Virus record (IMG/VR): IMGVR_UViG_3300042549_001429
Span: 1-64,000 of that record
Length of the DNA stretch: 64,000 nucleotides
DNA from: a virus
Reading direction: 5' to 3' (one strand)
Shown here: in pieces, positions 55,155 to 61,845 of the stretch
How the letters are laid out: each line of letters begins with the position of its first letter
Position numbering within the stretch: the first letter of the stretch is position 1
Translations under genes and position numbers: made by a program
Notes under the pieces: generated by a model
Databases searched by the model: none
What the model was told of the DNA's origin: nothing
Seen by the model: the letters and a program-made list of their open reading frames with translations, nothing else

Positions 55155-55226
55155 TTTCGTCACGCATTGGAGGTAAAAAAAGGGGAAGTTTACACTCCCC
55201 CGATTCTTATTCCTAAATGGGTTAGA

Positions 55227-55532
55227 TTAGAACGGAAGGTCTCCGTCCTCCTCAGGCTCAGGCACAACTGCTTTTGGCTCTGCCTTTGGCTTTGCCTCTG
55301 CCTGTGGCTTAGCGCCACCCTGTGTCGGCTCGTAGGTATCCAACTCAACATAGTGATTGCCACTGCGGGCAGTCTTAATGTTGAGGTTTACCCATCCATT
55401 TTTCTCGTGTTCCCTGATGAATGCTACCGCATCGTCAGCCTTGATTGACATTCTCCCCACCACGAAGTCGGGAGCCTTTTCGTTTCTCTTGAATGAGAAA
55501 CCATCTGCAAAGATTTTTTCGTCTTGTGCCAT
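55227..55532 (-). CDS. Single-stranded-DNA-binding-like protein
   Basis: 101 residues. A compact N-terminal domain (DEKIFADGFSFKRNEKAPDF, VVGRMSIKADDAVAFIREHE, NGWVNLNIKTARSGNHYVEL) is followed by a Pro/Ala/Lys linker and the acidic end EEDGDLPF, which copies the DDDIPF tail by which SSB proteins recruit partners. I recall the same N-terminal domain in aquatic phages. It sits between primase and recombination genes. Its leader holds a predicted pseudoknot. Confidence 0.65.
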   Translation of the reverse strand: MAQDEKIFADGFSFKRNEKAPDFVVGRMSIKADDAVAFIREHEKNGWVNLNIKTARSGNHYVELDTYEPTQGGAKPQAEAKPKAEPKAVVPEPEEDGDLPF

Positions 55533-55552
55533 TGTGAATTGATTTTAAATGT

Positions 55553-55607
55553 GCCTCAGTCTATTTGAACCAACCACCCACCTCTGAGGCTAAGTGGATG
55601 ATTGGTT
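55553..55607 (-). ncRNA. Predicted H-type pseudoknot in the leader of the SSB-like gene
   Basis: On the minus strand a 14-bp stem (55607-55594 with 55581-55568, two G-U pairs) has a 12-nt loop. Seven bases of the loop, GCCUCAG (55590-55584), match CUGAGGC at 55559-55553 exactly. The second stem ends 20 nt before the ATG. A metabolite- or protein-sensing leader, or a translational operator for the SSB-like protein, is possible. Confidence 0.5.
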
Positions 55608-55614
55608 TGTCTTT

Positions 55615-55630
55615 GTGTCTTTGAAGACAC
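55615..55630. repeat. Dispersed 16-bp palindrome, copy 6
   Basis: GTGTCTTTGAAGACAC begins 8 nt upstream (on the minus strand) of the pseudoknot and touches the stop codon of the exonuclease gene. Confidence 0.85.
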
Positions 55631-56364
55631 TATAAAAGATACTCGTCAATATAGTAATTGACAATGTCATCTGATGGATTCTTGCCGAAGTACTTATCGT
55701 AAACCTCGATGGCTCTGCCAACCTTGGCTTCGCCTGACTTAACAAAGTCCTCCGTAGGTCTAAAGATTCCTAGCACTCCCGTGCCCTTGTCGATTACATA
55801 GAACACCAAAGGCTTACCAAACAACTCCTGATAAATGTAGCACTGTGAGTCGTAGTTATAAGACTTGGCCGACCATTTGAACTTATGAATGTCACTCGTA
55901 GTCTTCAGGTCAATCACCGCATTGTCTGTTACAATGTCGGCCTTACCCTTCCACATCATGCCTTGGATTTCTCCAACCGCAGGCGTCTCATACTGATTGC
56001 CATCTTTGTAAATCTCATCGTAGAAGGCAATGTTGCCGTTGATGATATTGACTAGCGATTGAATCTCCTCCTGCTCTTTCTTGAGCATACAGAACGGTAA
56101 GTTGTTGGTCTCACAGAACGCTTTGTACTCCTTGGTAGTACGTGTGCTCACGTCCACCGAAGGCACATCCTTGGCCTTCTCAGGCTCAAGGATTAACTGA
56201 TGGAAGTAACGGCCATCCATGAAGGCTTTGTTGTCCTCCCTCGGCTTGCCAAAGTCCTGAGGGTTCGAGAGTAGCGTGCCAATGTCTGAGTTGGATAGGT
56301 AGTTCTTACCGACTCCATTGTAGTACTCATTGTCGTCACGTAGTTTTGAAATGATATTGTCCAT
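55630..56364 (-). CDS. RecE-like PD-(D/E)XK exonuclease
   Basis: 244 residues. Catalytic motifs appear in GMMWKGKADIVTDNAVIDLK then TTSDIHKFKWSAKSYNYDSQ and CYIYQELFG: Asp, Asp-x-Lys and the QxxxY of the exodeoxyribonuclease VIII / PDDEXK_1 group. It would resect double-stranded ends to give 3' tails. The paired annealing protein is encoded immediately upstream, with a one-base overlap, completing a RecET-type recombination pair. Confidence 0.82.
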   Translation of the reverse strand: MDNIISKLRDDNEYYNGVGKNYLSNSDIGTLLSNPQDFGKPREDNKAFMDGRYFHQLILEPEKAKDVPSVDVSTRTTKEYKAFCETNNLPFCMLKKEQEEIQSLVNIINGNIAFYDEIYKDGNQYETPAVGEIQGMMWKGKADIVTDNAVIDLKTTSDIHKFKWSAKSYNYDSQCYIYQELFGKPLVFYVIDKGTGVLGIFRPTEDFVKSGEAKVGRAIEVYDKYFGKNPSDDIVNYYIDEYLL

Positions 56365-57008
56365 TACTTTGCGTTTATTAGGTTAGCGATTTCTTTCTTT
56401 AATGCAGGACTGATTTTGTACTTGCGTGTAAGTTGCGCACCAATCTTCTCAATGCCTGAGGCTTTGTTGGTAGTCACATACTTGACAACCGCATTCCAAT
56501 TGTCAGTGTCTTTCTTCAACTCAATCAAGCCATCACCTACTGCAGGTGCTGCTTTCTTTGGAGCCTCAGCCTTCGCTGTAGACTCACCCTCAGGTAAATC
56601 CTCGCCTGCATAAATGTAAATCCCCAATCCAAACATCGCTAGGTTCTTAACCAAGCAACGCATAAGTGTTTTGTTAATGTCGAACGTAGTAGCCGCATCC
56701 ACCTGCTTGTCACCGAATCGGGTGCTGTAGGTGTAAGCAACTTTTCTCATTGACTTGTTCTTGCCGTCCATTACAGGAAGCCACATCTCAAGGGTCTCAC
56801 CCTCGATAGTCACAGTGGTGTGACACATGAATCCAAGTACCTCATCGTACTCTGTCTCTAGGATTTTGTAGGTAGCGTCAGGACACGCTCTCTTAGTTTC
56901 TGACCAAGCCCACGCCCATGACAGGTACGTAAGGTTGTCTTTCTTTTCAACGTGCTCATTCACATTGATAGCCGATAGTCTTTCAAAGACAGTTTGCTTT
57001 TTTTCCAT
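56364..57008 (-). CDS. Single-strand annealing protein (DUF1071/Sak3-like)
   Basis: 214 residues from the ATG at 57008, preceded by an ATCAAATCAA leader. LTYLSWAWAWSETKRACPDA then TYKILETEYDEVLGFMCHTT and WLPVMDGKNKSMRKV are the DUF1071 signature. It continues with FDINKTLMRCLVKNLAMFGL then GIYIYAGEDLP and a C-terminal helical tail. It promotes annealing of the 3' tails produced by the exonuclease. An upstream in-frame start at 57086 would overlap the DnaA-like gene and is rejected. Confidence 0.8.
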   Translation of the reverse strand: MEKKQTVFERLSAINVNEHVEKKDNLTYLSWAWAWSETKRACPDATYKILETEYDEVLGFMCHTTVTIEGETLEMWLPVMDGKNKSMRKVAYTYSTRFGDKQVDAATTFDINKTLMRCLVKNLAMFGLGIYIYAGEDLPEGESTAKAEAPKKAAPAVGDGLIELKKDTDNWNAVVKYVTTNKASGIEKIGAQLTRKYKISPALKKEIANLINAK

Positions 57009-57042
57009 TTGATTTGATTTGATTAGATTGATAAATGATTGA

Positions 57043-57345
57043 CTAGATAAATACTGAACGCTCCAATTCTTTAACGATTGACACATAGTCCCTATCCTCC
57101 GCTATCCTGCGCTCGACTGATGCGATGCCATGGATGATTGTTGTATGGGTAATTTGGTAGCCCGCCTCACACATATAGCGCTCAATGTACGTCACCTGCA
57201 TTGGCCTCTTTGAGCATAGGTAATAAATTAAGTGCCTAGCGTCCACGTACTTTCTCTTCTTAGATTTGGAGAAGAGCTCCTCCTTTGTGATGCCAAACAG
57301 GTCGATAACCCGTTCTACATACTGATTAAAAACATCATGCTTCAT
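57043..57345 (-). CDS. DnaA domain IV-like small protein
   Basis: 100 residues. SKSKKRKYVDARHLIYYLCS then KRPMQVTYIERYMCEAGYQI and THTTIIHGIASVERRI show the DnaA C-terminal pattern, here with THTTIIH in place of DHSTVLH. There is no ATPase. It stands at the start of a promoter-driven unit ahead of the recombination genes, which suggests an early regulator or origin-binding protein. Confidence 0.7.
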   Translation of the reverse strand: MKHDVFNQYVERVIDLFGITKEELFSKSKKRKYVDARHLIYYLCSKRPMQVTYIERYMCEAGYQITHTTIIHGIASVERRIAEDRDYVSIVKELERSVFI

Positions 57346-57367
57346 AAGTAGATTTGATTATAAGAAA

Positions 57368-57375
57368 CAAATATA
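57368..57375 (-). promoter_or_regulatory. -7 box for the recombination genes
   Basis: CAAATATA reads TATATTTG on the minus strand, 22 nt before the ATG at 57345. Confidence 0.55.
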
Positions 57376-57400
57376 GTGAATATGTTGATTCTTGGTACAA

Positions 57401-57649
57401 TTATTTTTCAGAAATTTTTGAAAAGATTTTAGCCTCAACATCGTCAAGCACGAACCCACGGATATTGTCATTGTAATAAAACTCCCCTGTGCTTAGCACC
57501 TGAATGGTTTGTTCTAGTACAGAATATACAATAACATCCGTACAACTGCTGATTAATACTGACTCAGGATACTTGTCTAAGAAATTTTGCCTGCTCATAA
57601 ATCGACCTGAGTCGATGAATACTTCTAACGGTGATTGATTTTTTTTCAT
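57401..57649 (-). CDS. 82-residue protein, unknown
   Basis: Starts at the ATG next to the ATCAAATCAA leader. QSPLEVFIDSGRFMSRQNFL then DKYPESVLISSCTDVIVYSV and a C-terminal NIRGFVLDDVEAKIFSKISE suggest a small alpha/beta fold. The longer frame upstream to 57793 overlaps the next gene and its promoter and is rejected. It is the first gene after a promoter and hairpin leader. No family recognised. Confidence 0.55.
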   Translation of the reverse strand: MKKNQSPLEVFIDSGRFMSRQNFLDKYPESVLISSCTDVIVYSVLEQTIQVLSTGEFYYNDNIRGFVLDDVEAKIFSKISEK

Positions 57650-57664
57650 TTGATTTGATTTTAT

Positions 57665-57680
57665 GGGAGCCGAGGCTCCC
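57665..57680 (-). other. Leader hairpin GGGAGCC/GGCTCCC
   Basis: A GC-rich palindrome with 7-nt arms and a 2-nt centre, the same geometry as the dispersed 16-bp element but a different sequence. It lies between the promoter and the ATG at 57649, with no T-run. Confidence 0.6.
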
Positions 57681-57702
57681 GTTACTTTGTATAAATTTCG
57701 TA

Positions 57703-57734
57703 CAAATATAGTACAATTTATTTGTAAAAACAAA
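57703..57734 (-). promoter_or_regulatory. Promoter upstream of 57649 gene
   Basis: TATATTTG (57710-57703) lies 20 nt after TTTG (57734-57731) on the minus strand, a good -33/-7 pair. It overlaps the end of the gene upstream. Confidence 0.65.
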
Positions 57735-58020
57735 GGTCTGTAAATTTCACATAGACATACCCATCGTGTGTGATTTTGTCGGCACTGTCCCACGACTCCT
57801 TGGTGATTACGTGACCGTCAGGATACCTTGGATTCTGCTGCTCCAACTCAGACTTTAGTTTCTGAATGTACAGCGTAGCGTCCATCAACTCCTCCTGTAA
57901 ATGGTTTAACCACTCAATAAGCGGAAGTGTATTACCCTCCAAGGTAGTCCCGTATTTGGTGACGCCAACCTCAGACCTCTGTGCGTACTTGTCTACCACA
58001 TCTTTAACTATCTTATCCAT
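57718..58020 (-). CDS. MazG-like nucleotide pyrophosphohydrolase candidate
   Basis: 100 residues. The helix pair SEVGVTKYGTTLEGNTLPLI then EWLNHLQEELMDATLYIQKL has the EExxD pattern of all-alpha NTP pyrophosphatases, in a minimal form seen in many phages. The C-terminal part (YPDGHVITKESWDSADKITH) is a small extra domain. It may cleanse modified nucleotides or lower ppGpp-related signals; with so small a domain the activity is uncertain. Confidence 0.6.
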   Translation of the reverse strand: MDKIVKDVVDKYAQRSEVGVTKYGTTLEGNTLPLIEWLNHLQEELMDATLYIQKLKSELEQQNPRYPDGHVITKESWDSADKITHDGYVYVKFTDLCFYK

Positions 58021-58402
58021 ATACCACCTCCCCCATAGTTAAGTGTTGAAAAACTATGTCAGCATCGTTCGCATCTCCTGAGCCACCAACGAAATTGTAA
58101 ATGGCGTACCGCTCGCTAGACTGAACCAACTTGCTTAGCCTGTCCTGCATAGTGGTTGCGCTTATCGTCCCGATTACATCCTCCTCATTCTCCACGTCAT
58201 TGATTGGTACCTCAACACCATGGTCAAGGATTGCTTTGAGGATTGCTGTCGATATGTACGGGTCTTCCTCTTTAGGAACCGCCTTCCTGATTCTCTCGAT
58301 GGCATCATCGCTCAGGAAGTACCAATAATTACTGCCACCCTCGATGGCTGTGACGAACACATCTTCTAGGACGTCACGACTGATTTCGATTTCAACTTTC
58401 AT
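58013..58402 (-). CDS. Conserved phage protein, unknown
   Basis: 129 residues from the ATG at 58402, with a TTG two codons earlier. KVEIEISRDVLEDVFVTAIE then GGSNYWYFLSDDAIERIRKA and a later FVGGSGDANDADIVFQHLTM recur in small proteins of aquatic phages. The function is unknown. It overlaps both neighbours by about 8-11 nt. Confidence 0.6.
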   Translation of the reverse strand: MKVEIEISRDVLEDVFVTAIEGGSNYWYFLSDDAIERIRKAVPKEEDPYISTAILKAILDHGVEVPINDVENEEDVIGTISATTMQDRLSKLVQSSERYAIYNFVGGSGDANDADIVFQHLTMGEVVYG

Positions 58403-58637
58403 TGTCAATTGTTTTATAGTTTAAAGATTTCTTTCCGTAGTAGTGGCAGTACTCCTCCACATCGTGCCAAACATCTGTGACCCCATATTGAAGCCCATCC
58501 GACCCACTGTTTAACGAGTAAGCGAAGTCCTCTGCCTCCTGCTTGGTGATGAATGCGTAAACGTGCCCTGAATTGTATCCATCGCAGTCAACTCCATCGG
58601 CAAGCACCCAATGCGTAGCGTATTCTTTCTTTGCCAT
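58392..58637 (-). CDS. 81-residue protein, unknown
   Basis: Aromatic-rich: YATHWVLADGVDCDGYNSGH then VYAFITKQEAEDFAYSLNSG. ITKQEAEDFAY resembles a common small fold in which a data strand is followed by a helix (as in the 61088 protein TKQEANEIANEW). It is preceded by an ATCAAATCAA-type leader. Confidence 0.5.
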   Translation of the reverse strand: MAKKEYATHWVLADGVDCDGYNSGHVYAFITKQEAEDFAYSLNSGSDGLQYGVTDVWHDVEEYCHYYGKKSLNYKTIDNES

Positions 58638-58638
58638 G

Positions 58639-58953
58639 TTAATCTTCTTTTGATTTGATTTCTAATGTGTCACACGCATCCTCGATAGCCAACCATATTT
58701 GCTCCATCGTAGCCTCATTGGTCAACGCCATCTCAAGTACCTGCTGTGCCTGCTCTTCTGAGCAATGGTGACCTTCCATTACATCGTCAACGTGCCACAG
58801 GTTCTCCATGAAGTAGCCTCGGGATTTTAGTGTTTGTCTCGCTGTTAAGACATCTTTTAATTGTCTCTTTGCTTGATTCAATTGGTCTCTAAGATAGTCA
58901 ATTTCAAGTTGAGCAGTACCTGCTGCCGTCATTTGGTAGTGATTCTTTGACAT
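58639..58953 (-). CDS. 104-residue helical protein, unknown
   Basis: A coiled-coil-like first half (AQLEIDYLRDQLNQAKRQLK) and an acidic second half with His residues (NLWHVDDVMEGHHCSEEQAQ). No family is recognised. It overlaps the small membrane gene upstream by 25 nt. Confidence 0.5.
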   Translation of the reverse strand: MSKNHYQMTAAGTAQLEIDYLRDQLNQAKRQLKDVLTARQTLKSRGYFMENLWHVDDVMEGHHCSEEQAQQVLEMALTNEATMEQIWLAIEDACDTLEIKSKED

Positions 58954-59087
58954 AGTGATTTGATTTGTTTATAGATTACGTAAATGAAAAGACCCACGTG
59001 CAAGACAATATAAATTGTGATTGCAAGTGGAACGGACAGGAAAAAGAAGTACATCAATTGTCCTGTGATGGATAAGATTTTTTTCAT
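58929..59087 (-). CDS. 52-residue membrane peptide
   Basis: One or two hydrophobic helices spanning residues about 9-40 (TGQLMYFFFLSVPLAITIYI then VLHVGLFIYVIYK) and a basic end. The ATG at 59087 follows the gene at 59107 by 19 nt, and its end overlaps the next gene by 25 nt. Codons and topology look real despite the small size. A second small membrane protein lies at 62148. Confidence 0.6.
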   Translation of the reverse strand: MKKILSITGQLMYFFFLSVPLAITIYIVLHVGLFIYVIYKQIKSLCQRITTK

Positions 59088-59106
59088 GCCATATATTTTT
59101 GGTTTG

Positions 59107-59307
59107 TTAAGTGTTTATAAATCCTCCTTCAATTGCTATAGTCCGTCCCTTCTCAAGGGCTCTGTTTAATGATTCGTAGTCCTCAATTAATCCTTCAGAG
59201 CCATCATCGTAGACAACGAACAACTCGAATAGACCTGAACTGAATACCTCTTTTGCTTTGTCGGTTACCACGAACCACACGAAGCCGTCAATAATTTTTA
59301 CTTCCAT
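59107..59307 (-). CDS. 66-residue protein downstream of ribozyme A
   Basis: EVKIIDGFVWFVVTDKAKEV then FSSGLFELFVVYDDGSEGLI is a small beta/alpha domain known to me only as a hypothetical phage protein. It is the first gene after hammerhead ribozyme A (27 nt leader), so after self-cleavage its mRNA would begin with a 5'-hydroxyl end. Confidence 0.55.
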   Translation of the reverse strand: MEVKIIDGFVWFVVTDKAKEVFSSGLFELFVVYDDGSEGLIEDYESLNRALEKGRTIAIEGGFINT

Positions 59308-59334
59308 GATTAAATTGATTTGATTGATTAATTT

Positions 59335-59385
59335 TCCGTTTCATCCTTTCGGAATCGTCAGTCAGGACACCCATCCTGATACGGA
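59335..59385 (-). ncRNA. Hammerhead ribozyme A (type III)
   Basis: On the minus strand: stem III UCCG (59385-59382) with CGGA (59338-59335), cleavage site GUA after 59380, stem I UCAGGA/UCCUGA with loop UGGGUG, core CUGACGA (59361-59355), stem II UUCC-GAAA-GGAU, then GAAA. All invariant core bases are present. Stem II has a U-U mismatch at the core end, so it may be slower. Confidence 0.88.
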
Positions 59386-59390
59386 GGGCA

Positions 59391-59406
59391 GTGTCTTTGA
59401 AGACAC
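59391..59406. repeat. Dispersed 16-bp palindrome, copy 7
   Basis: Lies between the stop of the amidotransferase gene and ribozyme A (5 nt from it), in a position to be the 3'-terminal hairpin of the upstream mRNA. Confidence 0.88.
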
Positions 59407-59420
59407 CACCCCTGAGGATG

Positions 59421-60512
59421 CTAGGCTTGGAACCTGAGCACCTCACTCTCACTGAACCACTCACCGCAACCACTACAGTGGTAGTTCGAGAACCCGTCAT
59501 GCTCCAAGTCATGGAAGCACTCCACACACACAGGCTTCTCATTGAGTACATCAAAGTCGCAGTCATCGCAGTCATCATCAATGAAGTCTAGCAAACTCAA
59601 TTGGTATTTGTTAGCCACATACTTTGTCTCCTTCAAGTCCTCCTCCTCGTAGTACCATGCCCTGCTTGTCTCCTGAATATACGAAGTGTGAAACATCTCA
59701 CCCGCACTCGTCTCCTTGATATTGAAGTAAATCCAACAGGTCAAAGACTTACCCTTCACAACAATTGGCACCTGCTTTCTCCTGTACCAAGTCGGGTGAC
59801 CCTCCAACCTGTCAAGGTTTGCCAACACCGTACCACTCACCTTGAACACGTCCACCTCCACATTGTAACCTTTTCCACTCTCGTCAATCAAGTAGGGAAG
59901 TCCCCTGATTATAAGCGGATACTTGTTTAAGGTCTTGCCCTTACCCACGTGCTTGGAACTTGTCAGGTAGCGATTGTAATTGTTGTAGCCCTTCTTGAGC
60001 GTACCATACACCGCAACCAAGTTATCCTCCAACACATTGTCTTTGCTGTACCACACACCGTCACGCTGTGTCCACAACTCTTTGTTGTAAATCTGATACG
60101 TCCTGCTGTGCGTGTTGATAGTCACGAACCTGCACTCATGCTGCTCCAATTCTTTTTTCCACTTGTGGCGGGGCACTCTCCCGAGGCTCTCAGCCAATAC
60201 ACGTGAGTCACTCTTGTTGACATTACCCAAGCCACGTATCGTGCCATTCATCATAAGCCACTCATGCTTGTTGTCACCGCATCTGAATGGGTGCGTGTTC
60301 TCTTTGTTGATGGCACCCACAGTGGCGTACCTGAAGTGAGCAATGAAAGGGCGCTCTGTATCTAGCACCTTGTACTCTGCTGATTTGTGATAGGTCACCT
60401 CAAAGGTATCCAACCATATTACCCCCAAGCCATGAGGATTGATTCGTGCTGAAGTCTTTGCGACCTCCTTGGACATTTGCTTGCCCTTCTGTTTGATAAT
60501 GATTACACACAT
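59421..60512 (-). CDS. Class II glutamine amidotransferase / gamma-glutamyl cyclotransferase / zinc ribbon fusion
   Basis: 363 residues from the ATG at 60512, which places the catalytic Cys at position 2 (MCVIIIKQKG), as Ntn-type amidotransferases require. Longer upstream starts are therefore wrong. Domain 1 (1-160) has HFRYATVG (59-66), NTHPF (72-76) and MMNGTIRG, the class II set that hydrolyses glutamine or a related amide. Domain 2 (about 165-270) is a gamma-glutamyl(amine) cyclotransferase/AIG2-like fold with VYGTLKKGYNNYNRYL and LDRLEGHPTWYRR, including the likely catalytic Glu. Domain 3 (310-363) has three CxxC pairs, a zinc ribbon. It is flanked by palindrome copies 7 and 8. With the amidoligase at 62472 it suggests an amide or peptide-forming pathway. 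Confidence 0.85.
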   Translation of the reverse strand: MCVIIIKQKGKQMSKEVAKTSARINPHGLGVIWLDTFEVTYHKSAEYKVLDTERPFIAHFRYATVGAINKENTHPFRCGDNKHEWLMMNGTIRGLGNVNKSDSRVLAESLGRVPRHKWKKELEQHECRFVTINTHSRTYQIYNKELWTQRDGVWYSKDNVLEDNLVAVYGTLKKGYNNYNRYLTSSKHVGKGKTLNKYPLIIRGLPYLIDESGKGYNVEVDVFKVSGTVLANLDRLEGHPTWYRRKQVPIVVKGKSLTCWIYFNIKETSAGEMFHTSYIQETSRAWYYEEEDLKETKYVANKYQLSLLDFIDDDCDDCDFDVLNEKPVCVECFHDLEHDGFSNYHCSGCGEWFSESEVLRFQA

Positions 60513-60534
60513 AGATAGATTTGGTTTGTGGGCA

Positions 60535-60550
60535 GTGTCTTTGAAGACAC
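60535..60550. repeat. Dispersed 16-bp palindrome, copy 8
   Basis: In the leader between the promoter at 60579 and the ATG at 60512. Confidence 0.87.
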
Positions 60551-60578
60551 AGAACCCGATTAATAAACGAGTAATAGA

Positions 60579-60610
60579 CAAAGATAATACATAGAATGTA
60601 CATATCCAAA
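60579..60610 (-). promoter_or_regulatory. Promoter of the amidotransferase fusion gene
   Basis: TATCTTTG (60586-60579) is 20 nt after TTTG (60610-60607) on the minus strand, a good Bacteroidota -33/-7 pair. Confidence 0.65.
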
Positions 60611-60618
60611 TTTATTTT

Positions 60619-60780
60619 TTAGTAGACCTTCTTTGCCTTGAACTTTGAGCGCTCAAGATTCGGTCGGTCTCCAATGAATTTGTAGTAGGCTTTGTCAACC
60701 GCCTCCCACTTTGTGTGGGCTGTTACGTTCAGCACGTAGACAGTCCCGTAGTAGATTTTAAAGTAGTGTAAACTCTCCAT
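60619..60780 (-). CDS. 53-residue basic protein
   Basis: MESLHYFKIYYGTVYVLNVT then AHTKWEAVDKAYYKFIGDRP and a basic end (RSKFKAKKVY). It starts 1 nt after the gene upstream. The YYKFxGxRPxxxRSKFKAKKV pattern looks genuine and may be a small nucleic-acid-binding fold. No family known. Confidence 0.55.
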   Translation of the reverse strand: MESLHYFKIYYGTVYVLNVTAHTKWEAVDKAYYKFIGDRPNLERSKFKAKKVY

Positions 60781-60781
60781 G

Positions 60782-60967
60782 CTATTTGATTTTAGTTAGG
60801 TTAAAAGGGATGGCATCCAAGCCATACTCAAACGTGTAGCCCTCAGCCTCACACCTGCTAAGCAGGTCAGCGCAAGCCTCATACGTGTTGTCATCCTCAG
60901 CGAACTCGCTCAGGATTAATTGTACCTTGTAAGGTAGCGTCTCGATTACTTCAAATAAGTCTTCCAT
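60782..60967 (-). CDS. 61-residue acidic protein downstream of ribozyme B
   Basis: DLFEVIETLPYKVQLILSEF then AEDDNTYEACADLLSRCEAE is helical with a strongly acidic character. It is the first gene after hammerhead B (47-nt leader, which contains a further hairpin, UUUCAA..CCC with GGGUUGAAA). Its function is unknown; such small acidic proteins in accessory regions are sometimes inhibitors of host enzymes. Confidence 0.55.
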   Translation of the reverse strand: MEDLFEVIETLPYKVQLILSEFAEDDNTYEACADLLSRCEAEGYTFEYGLDAIPFNLTKIK

Positions 60968-61014
60968 TTTAATTTTGTTTTGTGGAGGGTTTCAACCCCC
61001 TCGGGTTTGAAATT

Positions 61015-61063
61015 CTGTTTCGTTCTTTAGAACTCATCAGCCCGGGCACACACCCGGGGACAG
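61015..61063 (-). ncRNA. Hammerhead ribozyme B (type III)
   Basis: Minus strand: stem III CUG/CAG (61063-61061 with 61017-61015), cleavage site GUC after 61059, stem I CCCGGG/CCCGGG with loop UGUGUG, core CUGAUGA (61040-61034), stem II GUUC-UAAA-GAAC, then GAAA (61021-61018). Textbook core. Stem III is short (3 bp), with a G-A pair beyond. Confidence 0.92.
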
Positions 61064-61083
61064 CCGGGAGCCGAAGCCCCCGG
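61064..61083 (-). other. GC-rich UUCG-tetraloop hairpin before ribozyme B
   Basis: CCGGGGGC-UUCG-GCUCCCGG, 8 bp with one G-U, directly abutting ribozyme B and 4 nt after a stop codon. No U-tract follows, so this is more likely a 3'-end protecting hairpin than a terminator. Confidence 0.8.
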
Positions 61084-61087
61084 ATTA

Positions 61088-61297
61088 TTACCTACCAACC
61101 ATAAACTCTTGCTCGATAGCGAAATTTTTCAGGTCACTCTTGGTGACCTCACCTATGATTAGGTGCACGTTGCTCTCCTCCGTACTCCTAGCAATGAATT
61201 GATTGGTTTTAAGCAACACGTTCCACTCATTGGCAATCTCATTTGCCTCCTGTTTTGTGCCTACAAAGTAGGTCTTCACTGAAGTAGTCTTTTCCAT
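61088..61297 (-). CDS. 69-residue protein, unknown
   Basis: SVKTYFVGTKQEANEIANEW then NVLLKTNQFIARSTEESNVH: a small alpha/beta protein. It ends just before hairpin B, so it would be the last gene of one cleaved mRNA segment. No family is recognised. Confidence 0.55.
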   Translation of the reverse strand: MEKTTSVKTYFVGTKQEANEIANEWNVLLKTNQFIARSTEESNVHLIIGEVTKSDLKNFAIEQEFMVGR

Positions 61298-61302
61298 TTT
61301 GA

Positions 61303-61845
61303 TTATTGATTGATAGTTGTCAACACTCGATTGAAGTCCTCAGGTCGCACGACCACGAAGTAATTCGGTCTATACACCCCGTCCGTATCACTCTCCCACC
61401 TTCTGTAAGGCACACCCAACGCCATCAAGCCTATCTCAATGGGCACAAGCGTGCCAAGGTCATTGCTATGCCACACCGAATACAGGGGCTTGCTATAGCC
61501 ACCCTCAGGAATCCACACGCTAGACAGGTCGAACTCAGGCTCTGCCTCAGGGATGAAGTCACCCACAAAACTTTCCACGTGCACCCACTCACCGTTCCAA
61601 GCGTGCCCGTTCAAATACCACTGCCCTTTCTTTTGCACTATGCTCACGTCAGGGATGCCGTTCAACCGCTCCTTTGTTGTTGGAGTAGGCCAACCCGCAT
61701 TGGTTATCCAAAGGCCGTCCGTCCTGAACTCAGCAATTGAATGGCCATGCAGCCAAATAGTTCGGCCATCCGTCCACGTGTTGCCGATTCGTCTGTACTC
61801 GTTGCGCAAAAAAGCGCTCACAATTTTTTCAGTTACTTGTCTCAT
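61303..61845 (-). CDS. Conserved hypothetical protein, 180 residues
   Basis: An N-terminal helix and strand set (IVSAFLRNEYRRIGNTWTDG then RTIWLHGHSIAEFRTDGLWI) is followed by GWPTPTTKERLNGIPDVSIV, QKKGQWYLNGHAWNGEWVHV and a C-terminal VWHSNDLGTLVPIEIGLMAL. I recall the TKERLNGIP...QKKGQWYLNG stretch from proteins of phages and plasmids with no function. It starts 4 nt after the neighbouring gene. Aromatic-rich domains of this sort may bind nucleic acid or glycan; not assigned. Confidence 0.6.
   Translation of the reverse strand: MRQVTEKIVSAFLRNEYRRIGNTWTDGRTIWLHGHSIAEFRTDGLWITNAGWPTPTTKERLNGIPDVSIVQKKGQWYLNGHAWNGEWVHVESFVGDFIPEAEPEFDLSSVWIPEGGYSKPLYSVWHSNDLGTLVPIEIGLMALGVPYRRWESDTDGVYRPNYFVVVRPEDFNRVLTTINQ

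Noticed and set aside
56978-56991. GTCTTTCAAAGAC near 56980 as another palindrome copy
   Set aside because: Shorter arms and a different centre; it is coding sequence of the annealing protein.
57009-57086. Upstream start for the annealing protein
   Set aside because: It overlaps the DnaA-like gene and reads through the repeated ATCAAATCAA leader.
59288-59581. 97-residue minus-strand frame through ribozyme A
   Set aside because: It runs across the ribozyme, the palindrome and the end of the amidotransferase gene in another frame; no protein-like features.
61306-61740. Plus-strand frames opposite the 61303 gene
   Set aside because: Antisense shadows with His/Arg/Ser-rich composition and no start context.
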